60,000 nucleotides of DNA from Hydractinia symbiolongicarpus (Eukaryota; Cnidaria; Hydrozoa; Anthoathecata; Hydractiniidae): NCBI RefSeq assembly GCF_029227915.1, contig NC_079888.1, positions 14,059,001-14,119,000 on the forward strand, in the 5' to 3' direction. Below, piece by piece: positions 1 through 11,750 of this stretch (its first letter is position 1; every line of letters begins with the position of its first letter). A program made the translations under genes and the position numbers. Under the pieces are notes generated by a model. It did not search any database, had not been told where the DNA came from, and saw nothing but the letters and a program-made list of their open reading frames with translations.

Positions 1-3000
1 TAACGTAAGGGTTGACTGAGACATGTTCAGCTGTGGCATTATTAGTTTTATTCAGATCAGCATATTCTGGGATTTCTTCTTCTAAACCTCGTTTTGAAAT
101 TTCTAGTGTAGCATAGTCATAAATTGACTGTTTTTGAGAAACATTACTTGTTGTGTTTTTATTCGTAGTCTCTGATGTCGGAGAGTTAAGATCAACACTT
201 GGATCATAAGTTTTATTGCTGATGGAATTATTTAATTTCTAAAAAAGCAATGGGAATTAAAATTAATTACCAACACTTTTTTTGCGCGGTAAGTATTTAT
301 AATAGAAAGAATTATGGATAGTTTTAAAGTTCATTGAAAATTTATTAAAAAAAATCATATTAGTTATTATATCCTACCTGATTATCACAAGCTGCAGTTG
401 AATTTCTAAAAATAATTGTATCGATGTTATTATTTAAAACAGGTATATGAAAGGTTTAACACTGGTATATATATCAAAAGCGAAAAGCGAGTTGGCATAC
501 AATTATAATCTTCGACAAAATTGTTGACACAGCGCAAGTCGGCTAAAAAGCGTCAAAGGTCAATACTCCGCCACCAGCAGGCTGCAAAACCTTTGCGGAT
601 GTGTAAGCTAGGTAGGTAAAGTGTAAAAGCTGCAGGTTGTCCTCAACATTTTAGACTTGCGAACAAATTTATATACATCAGAGCAGTTATGGGACAGGAA
701 GTTTGAAAATAGTTATGCTGACATTAGCAACAATTAGCAGATTTTGGGAAGTTCAATTCAATAACAAACTTTTATAAAAGTTTGTTATTGAATTGCTAGG
801 ACGAACTTCGACATTTGCATTCTTTTGTTATACCTACTACCTAAGTAATTATATAATTATGCAAATAGTAAAGTCCACTAAAAACATTTATTTGAAATCA
901 TTTCCAAATAAAAATTAATAACAGCTGCGCAAGCATGTCAAAATTTTCAGGTTTTGGACCAGGAATAGTGTAACTGTAAAATCGCACGTGTTCATAATTG
1001 AAGCGTGTTTTATTCACCTAGCATGCTTCTTTTTTCTTTTTATGAGAATAATCAACAAAATAATAGCAACCAGGACAATTACAGCACCACCACCAATTCC
1101 TCCAACCAAGATTGTTAGGTCATCATTTTTACCATCAATTTTTATAAATACTGAAGAAGAGTTCTTTGTAGATGATCTGGAGGTAGTTCTTGTTGTGGCT
1201 GTAGGTGATGTATAATCTATCGCTGAAGTAGTTTGCATAGTGGTGGTTGTGGTGGTTGATGAAGGAAAATATTCGTCACCTGTTAAAGGATCTATAAAAG
1301 AATAAAAAGTATGATTCATTGTATCGTTTATCGCCTGCCGACTTTGCATATATTTTTAACGAATTTTTAATTAAGATATCAGCATCATACTGATGTCACC
1401 AAAGGGGTGAAAAGCATGACAAGATGTTGGTTGCTGAATTCTTTCTTTCCTAGACAACTTTTTGAGAAAGCTTGAAGGAACCAAGTGTCAAATTGCGTCT
1501 AAAGTTAATATATAGTCAGTTTTTGAATTTTTTCACTTTCTTTAAAAGCTTTCTGTAGCAGTAGTAAGACGCAAATTTTTTTTTAACAAATCCACAGATT
1601 AGGCGGGAATCCTAGAATGTATCAGCATATTATACCTTTACATGGCTTATAATTGCGTGGTTGTGTGTAAGGCTTAACCCTATTCGGTCCGGGGGGGGTG
1701 AGGGTGGATTCCGCCCCCCTCTGATGTTTTATTTTAATAACTCTTTATTGATATGTTATATGGCTATGAAACTTACTGAGTTTCAATATTTATCTATGAG
1801 ACGCCTGCATGCCAAATGTTTAGGTCCCATGCCTTTCAGAAGCTTTGATATTGGCCACTACTCAAAACTACCCCTAAAAATTACTATGAAATCCTTAAAA
1901 TGGGGAAAATTTAATAACTGCTGTTACGATTATCCTTAGAAATTGAAACTTGCAACATAACTTTGTTTTATTAAGAAGAATCATTTTGACACGTGATTAA
2001 ACCGATTTCCCGATTTTATCGGATTTAACCCGAAAATCGGAAAAAACGGATTCTCGTGCATTTTTTGGCAATTAATTATACGATTTTTGTAAAAACCGGA
2101 AAACATGTTAGATAACTTATATTTAGCTTTCAGAAAGTTCAAACAGAATGCAAAAATTCGTTCTGGAACAAAGGTAATTAAATTTTAAGCAGATAGTGGC
2201 ATTTTTAAAAAAATTCAAGCTACTGATGACGTCAGAGAAAATGTGCTGACGCAAGCAATAATTTATTGCTGCCATTTTGTTCCTTTTATGACGTACTATA
2301 CGTATGCCAAGTTTGATTCAATTTGACCGGGGGCGGATTCCGCCCCGCCCCCTGGTCGTATGTTCGAAAAACCCCTGACCGAATAGGGTTAAGAAGCCGC
2401 TAATTAGATTGAATGAAAATTCGTTTTGTGCCAGAAATACGGGTCAACGTAAAACTAAGTTAACTTTTGTGTTGAAAATTTAAAGTATTATTTGTTTACT
2501 GAGAGAAAAATATGTAGCAAAATATAAATGAAATAATGAAAAAATTGTTGTACTTAATAGAAGCATTGCATTGATTGCCATATGTAAAAATAAGAGAGCT
2601 GTTTACCGTGGCAAAATTGAATTATAGAACAACGAAATTTATACATAGTAAATAGATACTAAATATTGAATCAAAAGATTCTCACAAAGCTTTCATTCAA
2701 TTAGTATGCAATTTTGTCATAAGGGGTTCAAACAAAAAATGTGCCAAACAGCATTTGTCTAGCATACATTTTCGGCAAGCGTCAAAGTGAAAAATCCCAG
2801 TAAAGCCGAGACGAGATATTTCCACAACGTCTCCTGCCTTCCAGAAACACGATGCCTAAGGACGTCTTCAAAAGAGGGGGACAAAAGAAGAATTTTAAAG
2901 ACCTTAAGTTGATTAATTTACGAGACTTTTCAATAATTCACGAAATAAGTTTCAGTAAAGATTATTTCAGTTAATTGAATTAATCTAACAGAATAATTTT

Positions 3001-6000
3001 AAGTAGATCTAGTCTCAGTGGCCAAAGTCCAGGGACATGCTTCCGCTATAAAGGATTTAGTTTGAGCTCCATTTTAAATTGACGGTGCACTAGCTGATTT
3101 TTGCAAAAAAAGCACTAGAGTGTAGCTAGCTTGATTGAAATCTGATTCATATATTTTTTATTTATCCGAAGCGATGTCTTTGTGTGGTAAAAAGGTTTTT
3201 ACGAAATACTCGACCTTACATCTTTTTTCCTGCCACACAAATGTTAGAGACTTTCACAACTAACTCTATGAAATGCATCTATAATATTACTATAAGCATG
3301 TCTACAGGTATTAACTTTGCACATTACATATTATTTACCTTATTATTGCAATACCTAAATGTCAAATAGGTTTTGCAAGCTTAAGTTTTGTATACAAAGC
3401 CGTCCTACTATTAGCACCAGTTCTGGTATGCGTAGAGCATAAATCACACACCAAGTGTTTTAGGCGTGCTTTCAGGTATGCACAATTGGTCGGCCTCATA
3501 TAAAATTTGCAAAGGGAAGAAACTTTGGCACTAAGAAATTTTGGGGGATTTAAAGCTTATGACAAAAAAAATTACATTTTTACTAATTAATCCGTTACCA
3601 ATAAATTAAGGTTCTCACTGACTGTCAGAGTGAACTGGTAACTAACCTGTACCTTATTTTTTGCTGGATTTGGTTTATGAATCCAATATCAAACTCGTAT
3701 TTTGCAATTGCTTGTTTTTGCACATTAGCGGTTTGCAGGAGAAACCACCGTCAACACTTTTGCAAATATTGGTCAAAGTCTCTTAAAGAAAAACTTAATC
3801 CAGCATTAATTAATCCTCGTCTACATAAAAGGATACAACAACCAGCATGCATTCCGTCCACACTCCTTGCTGCTGTTTATAATTCTCAGTATATTTTTAG
3901 ACTTAATAATTTTTTTTAATGCTTTTATTCCAGCTGTGTATAAAAAGCTTTAAAAGTGATTTTCGTTTGTTGAAAATTGAAGGAAAGAGATCTCTTTACA
4001 AATACCAAATAATATTAGATTTTTCCACCAATTTGGAAGACCATCTTACTCTGCAATGAAGAAAAGATATATAATTAGGGCTAAAGCTTTTTAGTAAAAT
4101 TTTCTTCCCACGGCAGTTTTTTCACAACGTAACATGGGGCTCAAATCCTTTAAAATTCGATTCAATTACCCGGACTAAAGTAGATAATTAAGGAAAATGA
4201 AATGGGAAAAAAAATAATTTATAACAATAGGAATAGCTTTTCCAGATTATCCTTGTTTTAAAAAATATGCAAATTTCATACGACAGGAGGTGTGAGGAGG
4301 TAGGCTGCTGCAGTGTACTAGGAATCCAGAGAAGATTTGATCCGCAAGAAATTTAAGTTAAGTTAAATAAATATCAGTGTCGGATAATTACATAAATCTC
4401 ATAAAAATATTTAGTTTCAGCAACAAGAAGTACTTACATGTTGCAGTTCCTTCATATTTAATCATCACACATCTTTCTTCAGCAGCCTCTGATATGTTAT
4501 TTCCATTTTCATCCAAACAATTTATAAATATTTTGATTAACATTCCATCCCAGTGTTTCGTGAAACCTACTGTCACCTGAAGACAGAAATAGCGACAAAA
4601 GTAAGGCGGGAATTCTCTGTTTGATGCGAATATTGTTTTATTTTTAAACAATAACACAAGACTTGTCAATAACAGAAAATGTTTACAGATATGTTTTCGC
4701 ATTTGAGAGAAATTTTTTTTACGGCTTTTCTACTTCAGTAACTGACAATCTCCTAAAAATAACTTACAAATTTGTTCCCAAAATCAAATTGATACGTCAA
4801 ATTGCGTTTGATTTGTTCGCCAATATTCGAATCCCAATCTGATGTGTTTAAATGTGCGTTTGTATTTTGAACTTCTATTTTTCCATCTGAATGATTTCTA
4901 CATAATTTTTGGCCAGGAAATTTTACCTTCTCCAATAATCTGATATCAAAGGTTGTAGTTTTAATTGTTTTTTCCGCAACAAATCCAAAATATATTGATC
5001 CACTCTTAAACTCCCAGTTACATCCTAATATTAATGCAAAAAATCATTGATTGCAAGTCTAAAAGAAAGTACACTTGTTTATTCCGAACAGTGATACTCT
5101 GATAGTAGGAAACACAACACTAATTTAGAATTTTCCCTGAATTAAAATCATCTCAAAATGGCTAAGTCGGCCACAAAATTAATGCTAGATAATTAGCGGT
5201 TTATGGTTACATAGCGTATTTTATTACCCAAGTAATAAATACTTTGCATAGCTGTTGCTGAAAAAAGTTGACTTGTGAGTTTCAAGTTCTAAGAATACTC
5301 TTAACAAAAGTTATCATATTTTTATGTAAGGGTTTCATAGAAATTTAAAGGTTATTTTTGAGTAATAGTCAATATTTAAGGCTTTGAGAGGTGTGGGGCC
5401 TAAAAATTGAACCATGCATCTTAGCAAAAAAAAAAAAAAAAACAGCATGCCCGGGGGAGAATAGCCCACCCCCTACTCTCCGGACCGAATAATCTCCAGT
5501 ATATTCCTCGTATATGTTCTCGGGATTACGGTTGTTCTCTTCCTCTCTATCCCGTCATGTAGCGTCGTACCGAATTTAATTCTTTACTCTATCGTAATAA
5601 ACAATAAACTGTATCTTGCACACTCTGCAAGATACAGTTCAGTGTTCGCGGTAGTCGTACTGGTTTACAGGTTCGACAAACCTTTGCCAGCTCTTAACCT
5701 AGACTTCATTTCTGTTTTTTATTTCGATTCAACATATTCCAGAAAGGAGCTTAGGAATCGTTCTGTACTGACTTGCAGTAAAAAGCAATGGTGTTTGCAA
5801 AGTTTACTCTTTATTGAGTATGTAAAGGCAAGTTCCTGAGTTTGGAATATACAATTACGAAATAAAGATGAATATTTATCCCCTTTGAGTGTCAGAAGAA
5901 TAGCAGTCATAGCTTTGACCATGGAGGTAGAAATACTACCTTCATGCTTTGACTCTACGAAAATCAAAGCAGTAATTCAATAACTACGCTTTGAAAAATA

Positions 6001-8378
6001 GCTGTTTGTTTTTAATTACATTGATCTTAGAGTAAGAAACAAATTTTGTTTTAAATTGCTGTGCTGGAAAGTATCAATATAAAGATATTTAATTTAACTT
6101 TCAACAAATCCAAAAGAGCTTTGTGTTGCCTGCAATTTTTTTATTTTAGTAAACAAAACATTTTGTAAAAAGACAAAATAAGTGAAATAGCAAGCCAGCT
6201 GGTTACTTTTTGTAGCTGGCTGATGTGTAATGTATAACAATTTCTTGACGTTTATCACAACATTGTACGTTTACTTTTTAGACTCAAAGTTCAGAAAATA
6301 GACACACAGGTGAAGATGAATAAACATTTTGAAAGTTTGAGCTAGAGATTATTTCTTAACAAGTTACGAAATGTATATTATAATACCCGTATGCGTCTGT
6401 CTGTCTGTCACGCAAAATGGTAGCTTACCTGCGCAAGTAGCGAGACGCACGCAATGCGTTATAAAAAGGACGAGCAAACCCGTGGATTTTTCCACGGGCT
6501 AACGACTAGTATTTTATTAAAAACAGTATTTTGCTAAATATATTTTGACAGATTGGTCAGTTGTGTTTTGAGTTTGATTTAAATAGGCATTGCTTAAAAA
6601 TTTAAATTAATGAAAAAAATATAAATAAACCAAGAAATAAACAAAAAATTACAAAGTGGGGCAGCTTTAAAAATCACAGGTGCAAAAGTTATTACAAAGT
6701 GGGACAGATATTACAAAGTAGGGCAATTATTACAAAGTGGGACATGACAAGCCTTTCTGCATATAAATTTTTGCGTTGTTTTTCCAGCTCATGATGAACC
6801 CAATGTTTTTTCATCTGATAAAACCTTTACTTTTTTTGTTTTTAAAGTGCTTCACTTACCGGCCTCTTTTACGCTTTTTCCATTTCGCATAATTCGAATT
6901 TTGAAAGCGTCTATCATTATACAGTTTTGCATCAATGAGCATAAGAAAGTTGTATGCTTTTTAATTAATTCAGTTTATAAGAACATTTAAGCTCAGAATG
7001 ACGTAGAAGTGTAATCGTTTAGTCGAGAAATAAAAAAAGCAATTTTTGTCTATAGGTGGCATCCATGATGTAAAATTGAGACAAAAATCTTCTTTAATAA
7101 CATTCTTGGTATCATTCAAGTCTTTACTTTGCTACAAATGTTTTTCTTTTGCAAAAAAAAGAGATTGAAAAGTTGATTTAATATTTTAAACACATTTTCA
7201 ACCCTATTCGGCCTGGGGGACTTTCTTAGCCCTTCAACTTTTTTTGTAATAAAAGTATATACTGTCTTAAGATTGAAATTTGGCAATTTGAAATTTCTTA
7301 GTTACTTCTGCACGGCAAACTTTTTTGATTTTATTTCACGCCTATTTTCATGGAGACCCTGGGTTAATAGGTGGTGAAAAAGAAAATCAGACACATTTTT
7401 TTTAAAATACCATTATTCACAATTCTAAAGTGATATTTTGGCCTTCTCTTGTGTTACTAACAATTCTAGGCATTTAGACCATTTAGGAACTTGTTTCATC
7501 GTTTTAACCTTTCTTCGGGATCAGAAATATATGGTGATTTTGTCATCTTCATTGGTGATGGTGTCATCTTCATTGGAAGATGACACCATTCCTAGTTGTC
7601 TTGGGATTTTTAACTGGCCTTTCAGAGTCTCTCCAAAAGCACGACCTGATGGTTTACCGTGGTCCTCTTATTTCCTAATCTGTGTCATTAATATGCAATT
7701 TAATCAACGCACTCGATTGCTGTTCCTCACAGTTTTTTGTTTTTTAACGTAGAAATGCTTTATCTTCTACTTTCTCATTAAAAACCCCGTTTTTATTAGT
7801 TTGTTTTCACTTAAAGTAACTATTGGTCGAAGATTTTAGTGTAGTTATTATTTTATGTTTAACCCCCCTTTCTTGTTTGTTACGAGTTCTTTTGACAATA
7901 GAAGTTCTGTTTTAATTCACTAACCTTAACAAATGCGTATCATACGGTATAATTTTTTATTTTGTCATTTTAGTTGTTGACTGATTTCAAGAAAAGCTAA
8001 CGAACATTGGCTTGTAAAAACTACAAGGGTATTCTGATGATAGTTAAAATTGCATCTACAACCCAGGAGTTAGATTGTTTGCTCGACAAATTATAATTAA
8101 AAAAATGTGAGTTTTATATTTTTCTCATTGTGTATAGTTAATGGTTAAGACCTTTTTAAACAATACTGAAGAAAAAGTATTTACCTACCGGCTTCTTTCA
8201 TGTTTCTATCACAACGTCCAGGTTTGTTTTCTTTACCTCCTCCGAAAACATATGTACGCCCTGTAGAGCATTTTTCACCATTTACTATTTCATCTCCACG
8301 TTCTTTTCTTTTAATTTGTAGAGAAAGGACAGTCAAAATATGAAGTACCAGTACTGTGCATATCGTTGCATCTACCAT
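1..8378 (-). CDS. Spliced single-pass receptor with tyrosine-motif tail (3' end off window)
   Basis: Six exons join in frame on the minus strand: 8378-8189, 5024-4768, 4576-4438, 1291-1018, 405-378 and 238-1, with phases 1,0,1,2,0 and GT-AG borders throughout. The 375 visible residues begin at the ATG at 8378 with a hydrophobic signal (core TVLVLHILTVLSL). The ectodomain has cysteines in CNWEF, LCRN, NCLDENG and RCVM, then the Thr/Ser stalk PSSTTTTTTMQTTS. A membrane segment follows at about 254-279 (GGGAVIVLVAIILLIILI) and a basic stop-transfer KRKKK. The tail has tyrosines in TYDPSVDL, IYDYATLEI, PEYADL and VNPYV. The ectodomain fold is unknown to me. The likely role is a cell-surface receptor signalling by tyrosine phosphorylation, which is inference. 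The last exon has no stop before position 1, so the tail continues outside. A phase-matched paralogous exon lies at 16185-16308. Confidence 0.75.
378..405 (-). other. 28-nt micro-exon of the receptor gene
   Basis: This minus-strand exon is bounded by a TTTTTAG acceptor and a CAG|GTAGGA donor. The preceding membrane exon ends in phase 2 and the following tail exon is open only in phase 0. One plus 27 bases converts the phase exactly and adds the residues NSTAACDNQ. Without it the tail exon cannot be read in its only open frame, so the phase arithmetic supports it well. Confidence 0.7.
754..795. repeat. 42-bp perfect palindrome in receptor intron 4
   Basis: Two 21-base arms meet with no spacer at 774/775. 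The left arm begins CAATTCAATAACAAAC and the right arm is its exact reverse complement. Short outer arms GAAGTT (748-753) and AACTTC (803-808) extend the symmetry after a gap on the right. It lies between the membrane exon and the micro-exon of the receptor. It could be a MITE remnant or a cruciform-forming sequence. No coding function is visible. Confidence 0.85.
1674..2392. mobile_element. TTAA-flanked piggyBac-type MITE, copy 1
   Basis: The element reads TTAA-CCCTATTCGGTCCGGGG at the left and CCGAATAGGG-TTAA at the right. A TTAA target duplication with CCC/GGG termini is the hallmark of piggyBac elements. It is 719 bp, has no transposase frame and lies in receptor intron 3 (between the exons at 4438 and 1291). 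Next to each terminus is a GC-rich palindrome (GGCGGATTCCGCC type), and the interior carries CGATTTTATCGG-like motifs. Small reading frames across its ends are products of the repeat, not genes. Closely related copies are at 23554 and 40459. Confidence 0.85.
2393..4437. other. Rest of receptor intron 3, no gene recognised
   Basis: AT-rich sequence between MITE copy 1 and the receptor exon ending at 4438. Small open frames such as 3677-3919 show no domain, signal peptide or convincing splice borders. I see nothing else to annotate. Confidence 0.6.
5283..5490 (-). mobile_element. Decayed half of the TTAA MITE
   Basis: This minus-orientation fragment aligns by eye with the first half of the MITE. 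It shares the internal text around TAACAAAAGTTAT and CAATATTTAAGGCTTTGAGAGG and ends in the terminal motif CCGGACCGAATA. An A-run and lost bases break it, and the final TTAA is not kept. It lies in intron 1 of the receptor. Confidence 0.6.
5607..5639. repeat. Hairpin, 13-bp perfect stem
   Basis: Arms AACTGTATCTTGC (5607-5619) and GCAAGATACAGTT (5627-5639) flank a 7-base loop. It lies in receptor intron 1, just after the MITE fragment. Its function is unknown. Confidence 0.8.
6376..6510 (-). repeat. Short hairpin-headed interspersed repeat, copy A
   Basis: Read on the minus strand it starts ACTAGTCGTTAGCCCGTGG, forms a small hairpin (CCCGTGGA-loop-TCCACGGG), passes GCGTGCGTCTCGCTAC and GCGTGACAGACAGAC, and ends in GGGTATTATAATATA. 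The same order of motifs recurs at 9.8, 19.9 and 21.8-22.4 kb. No polymerase III boxes or coding frame were identified. It is probably a SINE or MITE family of about 130 bp. Confidence 0.75.
7199..7240 (+). mobile_element. Possible isolated end of the TTAA MITE
   Basis: The text CAACCCTATTCGGCCTGGGGG resembles the MITE left terminus, but the TTAA is changed to TCAA and the interior soon stops matching. It is probably a very decayed fragment. Confidence 0.4.
7558..7589. repeat. Hairpin, 14-bp perfect stem, 4-base loop
   Basis: ATGGTGTCATCTTC (7558-7571) and GAAGATGACACCAT (7576-7589) are exact reverse complements around ATTG. Upstream, TGTCATCTTCATTGG is also repeated directly. It lies in intron 1 of the receptor. 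Confidence 0.85.
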
Positions 8379-9780
8379 TTTCTTATTCACAAATCTGAAA
8401 TAATCAGTATGTTAATATATGACTTTGGTGCATATTGACAAGTTCAAGTACTACAGTGAAATCTTTTTGTCATGTTGAAGTAAAATACAAAATGAGACGT
8501 CCATATGCAGATCGGACTTGCAACTACATTATATCATTATACAACATACTTTTTTCTTTTGATAAGCCAGCTAATAGAATATAAACAGTAAATTCTGTAA
8601 TGCCTGAATCAAAGGTGTGACCTATTAATTCCAAAAAACCAATATCTGTTTTCGGTGAAAAAAGTTGGTAGCAGCAACCTTCAGGAAGTGTAACGTTATA
8701 GCGTCCCTATCTTAGATTTTTAAATGGTTACTTTCAATAATTAGACACGAATGGTGTGCGCTTGGAAGAGTTTTTACTCTACTCTAAATATATCGCAACA
8801 AAATGAAACGAAACCAACCGATTATAATAATTTAAGTTAACTCCTTGCTTAGTCAAACACAATTACTTCCAATATCCATTTTACCTAATTAATAAATTCT
8901 ATATCTACAAGATTTTTGATAATGTTTTCACTACAAAAAAAATACATGAAAATTTAACAATCACAATCCAACTCTATACGTTCTCATCACTACTAGAATA
9001 TCCAATTGCTAATCCGAAACAACATAGTGCTTTTAGATTACGTAGTCTTATAGAAACAAGTTTAATTCTCAATTAACTTCTTTCTTGTAAGGAAAACGAT
9101 TAAAATAGGTTAACAAAATAGCAATCAATGCTGAATGTTATCTCAACTTCGTTTGGAAAGACACTACAAGTTGTTATGACGAGTTACTAATAGTTACTTT
9201 CAATGACAACAACAGAAATTTAAATGTGCCATGTTTTTTGAAACAATCGTCAAATCCTAACCACTGCAAGAGTGTAGCATACCACGTGGATACTACGTTG
9301 AGTCTTCGTTGAACAAAGATTGAAAGCATTAACATAAAAATAATGACATATTTAATAAACTAAAGTGATCCTATGATTGGTTAAATAATTATTTGTTGCC
9401 TGAATTATTACGATCGTATTTGTTTATAACGAAAGTAGGAAATGTTAAATGATAATAATAATAACTATGCTAATTAAAAATATTGTTGGAATATTGTAAT
9501 ATTACTACAATTATTGAAAAGAAACAAATTTCGTTTTAATTGAAATTTTTATACGAGATTGCTAAAATGGCATAGTTCGGCCAAGACGATTTTTTTTGTC
9601 AATTATCCACCACCATAGACGATATACAATATACAGAAATAACTGATTTTATTTGACTTACAATTTATGTGTTGGAAATTGCGAGATTTAAAATTTGTGG
9701 ATAAAAGGTAGAAATTATTGAAGTTTGTAATTTTACATATTGTGATCAACTTTTGTTAGGAAGAACAATATATGTTATTA
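8379..9780. other. Upstream flank of the receptor gene
   Basis: About 1.4 kb of AT-rich sequence upstream of the receptor ATG on its own strand. A TATTTCAG acceptor-like site sits about 20 bases before the ATG, so a 5' untranslated exon further right is possible. I could not assign a promoter, and no other gene is visible. Confidence 0.45.
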
Positions 9781-9981
9781 ACTAGTGGATAAATCCACCG
9801 GTTCGCCCGTCCTTTATTAGCCACAAGTTGTGTGTCTCGGTACTGCAGTTACCATTTTGCGTGACAGACAGACGCATACGAGTATTATGATATAGACTAG
9901 TCGCTAGCCCGTGGATACACTTGTTGTTTATTTACCGCATTGTGTGTTTCTCACTACTTGCGGTACCATTATAATATAGAT
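9781..9981 (+). repeat. Two partial copies of the hairpin-headed repeat, copy B
   Basis: ACTAGTGGATAAATCCACCGG opens the first copy, which runs through TTTTGCGTGACAGACAGACG to TATGATATAGACTAG. A second, shortened copy starts at once with ACTAGTCGCTAGCCCGTGG and ends in ATTATAATATAGATTA. The head-to-tail pair suggests insertion of one copy at the TATAGACTAG end of another. Confidence 0.65.
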
Positions 9982-11750
9982 TACTAAAGTGTGTGTCAAT
10001 ATATCAAAAATATTTCTTCTTGCACATATTCTAAAAATATCTCAAAAGTATCATATATCGTACGAGGCCCAAGAACAGCAAGGTGGATACCAAAACAACC
10101 CGTTTTCAGAAAATCATAGTTACTCAAAAATTAGGGCACGCTTTAACTTAAACCAACCCCTTTTTATTTAGGATTTTCTTCATTAACAAGACGAACTATG
10201 ACTGAAAGACTTAAATTTGACGATAAACAACGGAGTAGGAAACAAACGCCATTTGATACAAAACACTCTTTACGCTCTGGTAATTTCAATTATTTTATCA
10301 TATGTAGACCACCCTACCTATATGCTCGATACGTTTCTGCGTTTGGCCTCGGTCTAAGTTATTTTCTGTGTTTTCTTGTACTGAGTTTTGGAGATGTTCA
10401 TTCTCCTTAAGATGCGCATTTTTATTTTGTGAAGACGGTAAGGTTTAGGCCATTGCTTATGCTTTTGTATTTGATAAAAAAACTTAGTAGTGTGAAATGT
10501 AAAAAAGTAAGAGTTTAATTAGTCAGATGATGACACGGATCCTTATTCGTGTCATTATCTGAGTCTTATTCACTTAAATCATTTTTTGGAAGAACGCAAG
10601 AAGACAAATATTGTATTTTAATTTTAAAACATGGTCTAACTGGCGTTAATTTAATTTGGGGAGTGGTATATGAAAGATATATTTACACATAAATTAGCTA
10701 TGTTATTGAGCAACTGCGCATGATTTGTCCAATTCACAGAAACGGATAAGTTTTAGAAAAACTTATATTTTTGTATTGGTTCTGAGTTTGTAACCACATA
10801 ATAGCGTCAATTCGTAGCACTTTATTACATGTATGTTTTCTGGTAATAGTATTTCACGAAATAGTATTTAGTGTTTTAACGAAATGATTTTTCTTCATTT
10901 GAACAAAATCATTAATATCCTTACTTCTTTCTTAAGCTAGTATAACTCGGCTACAACCGTCTATCTGTGAATGGGATAATGTTTATCGCCTACATAGATA
11001 GTGGTTTGCAGTCGAATGAGCGTTCGCCAAGAATAAAAGTAGTTTTCTTCAGTTCTTCAGTTAAGTAAAAATAAAACGATACCGTGGAAGGTGCCCATAT
11101 AAAAAATCTGATATAAGCACTTCCAAATCTAATCTGTTTCCCTTTAGAAATGCTGCTTAATAGTCACGGTGAAGCCATTTATCAGTTAAAAATGAAAATG
11201 ATCACTATTTTGACTGAACATACATAATATAAAATACTGTTAGAAAAGAAAGGAATGAGTAGAAAGAAGTCCGCTAATGTAAGCTTTGTGGAGCCGGAAT
11301 TTTCATGCGGGATCTGAAAAATGTCTATTTTTTGGAGGCGTCCGCTGTACAGAGTTTCTTTAAGAAATCGTGTCGAAGATGAAAACTGTCTGTCTTATTG
11401 ATATGTTCGCTATAGAGGATGTCAGCTTTATACCCATTTCACTGTTAAGTGTTTACTTATTAATACACTATATGGAAACCATATTTATACAGTCATAACC
11501 TTCATGCCGGTGTGGGCAAAAGTTTTGTGGGAAACAATGGCCCCATCTGACATACTTTTGCTAATAAATTTTTTAAAATGAAACAAGACAAAACATGATT
11601 TAGGAAAAATTTGATCTCCTTGCTACAAACACCTAATTTCTAAAGATTTTTGAAAATTTGGTGACCTGTGAAATTATAGACTTAGTTCTAGAACAATATA
11701 AAAATTAAACAAAGAACGCACAAAATAAAGGCTACATTTAATAATGCGTA
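9982..11750. other. AT-rich intergenic DNA, no gene recognised
   Basis: Short open frames at 9989-10171 and 10198-10410 have no recognisable motif. The one structure I can define is the hairpin at 10523-10562. Confidence 0.55.
10523..10562. repeat. Near-perfect hairpin, 15-bp stem
   Basis: TCAGATGATGACACG (10523-10537) pairs with CGTGTCATTATCTGA (10548-10562) with one G-T position and a 10-base loop. Its function is unknown. Confidence 0.75.

Noticed and set aside
330-405. Calling the receptor tail a classical ITAM or ITIM
   Set aside because: YATL and YADL are 13 residues apart, outside the usual ITAM spacing, and the residues at -2 do not fit ITIM. I describe them only as YxxL motifs.
1661-1939. 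Open frame with [15 protein letters not shown]
   Set aside because: It is the translation of the MITE left terminus; the same peptide text arises at the other copies (for example 41090-41281).
3677-3919. 80-residue plus-strand frame inside a receptor intron
   Set aside because: No domain, no signal peptide, no splice context and AT-driven composition.
7438-7752. 104-residue plus-strand frame
   Set aside because: It includes the hairpin at 7558-7589, has no motif and lies in an intron of the opposite-strand gene.
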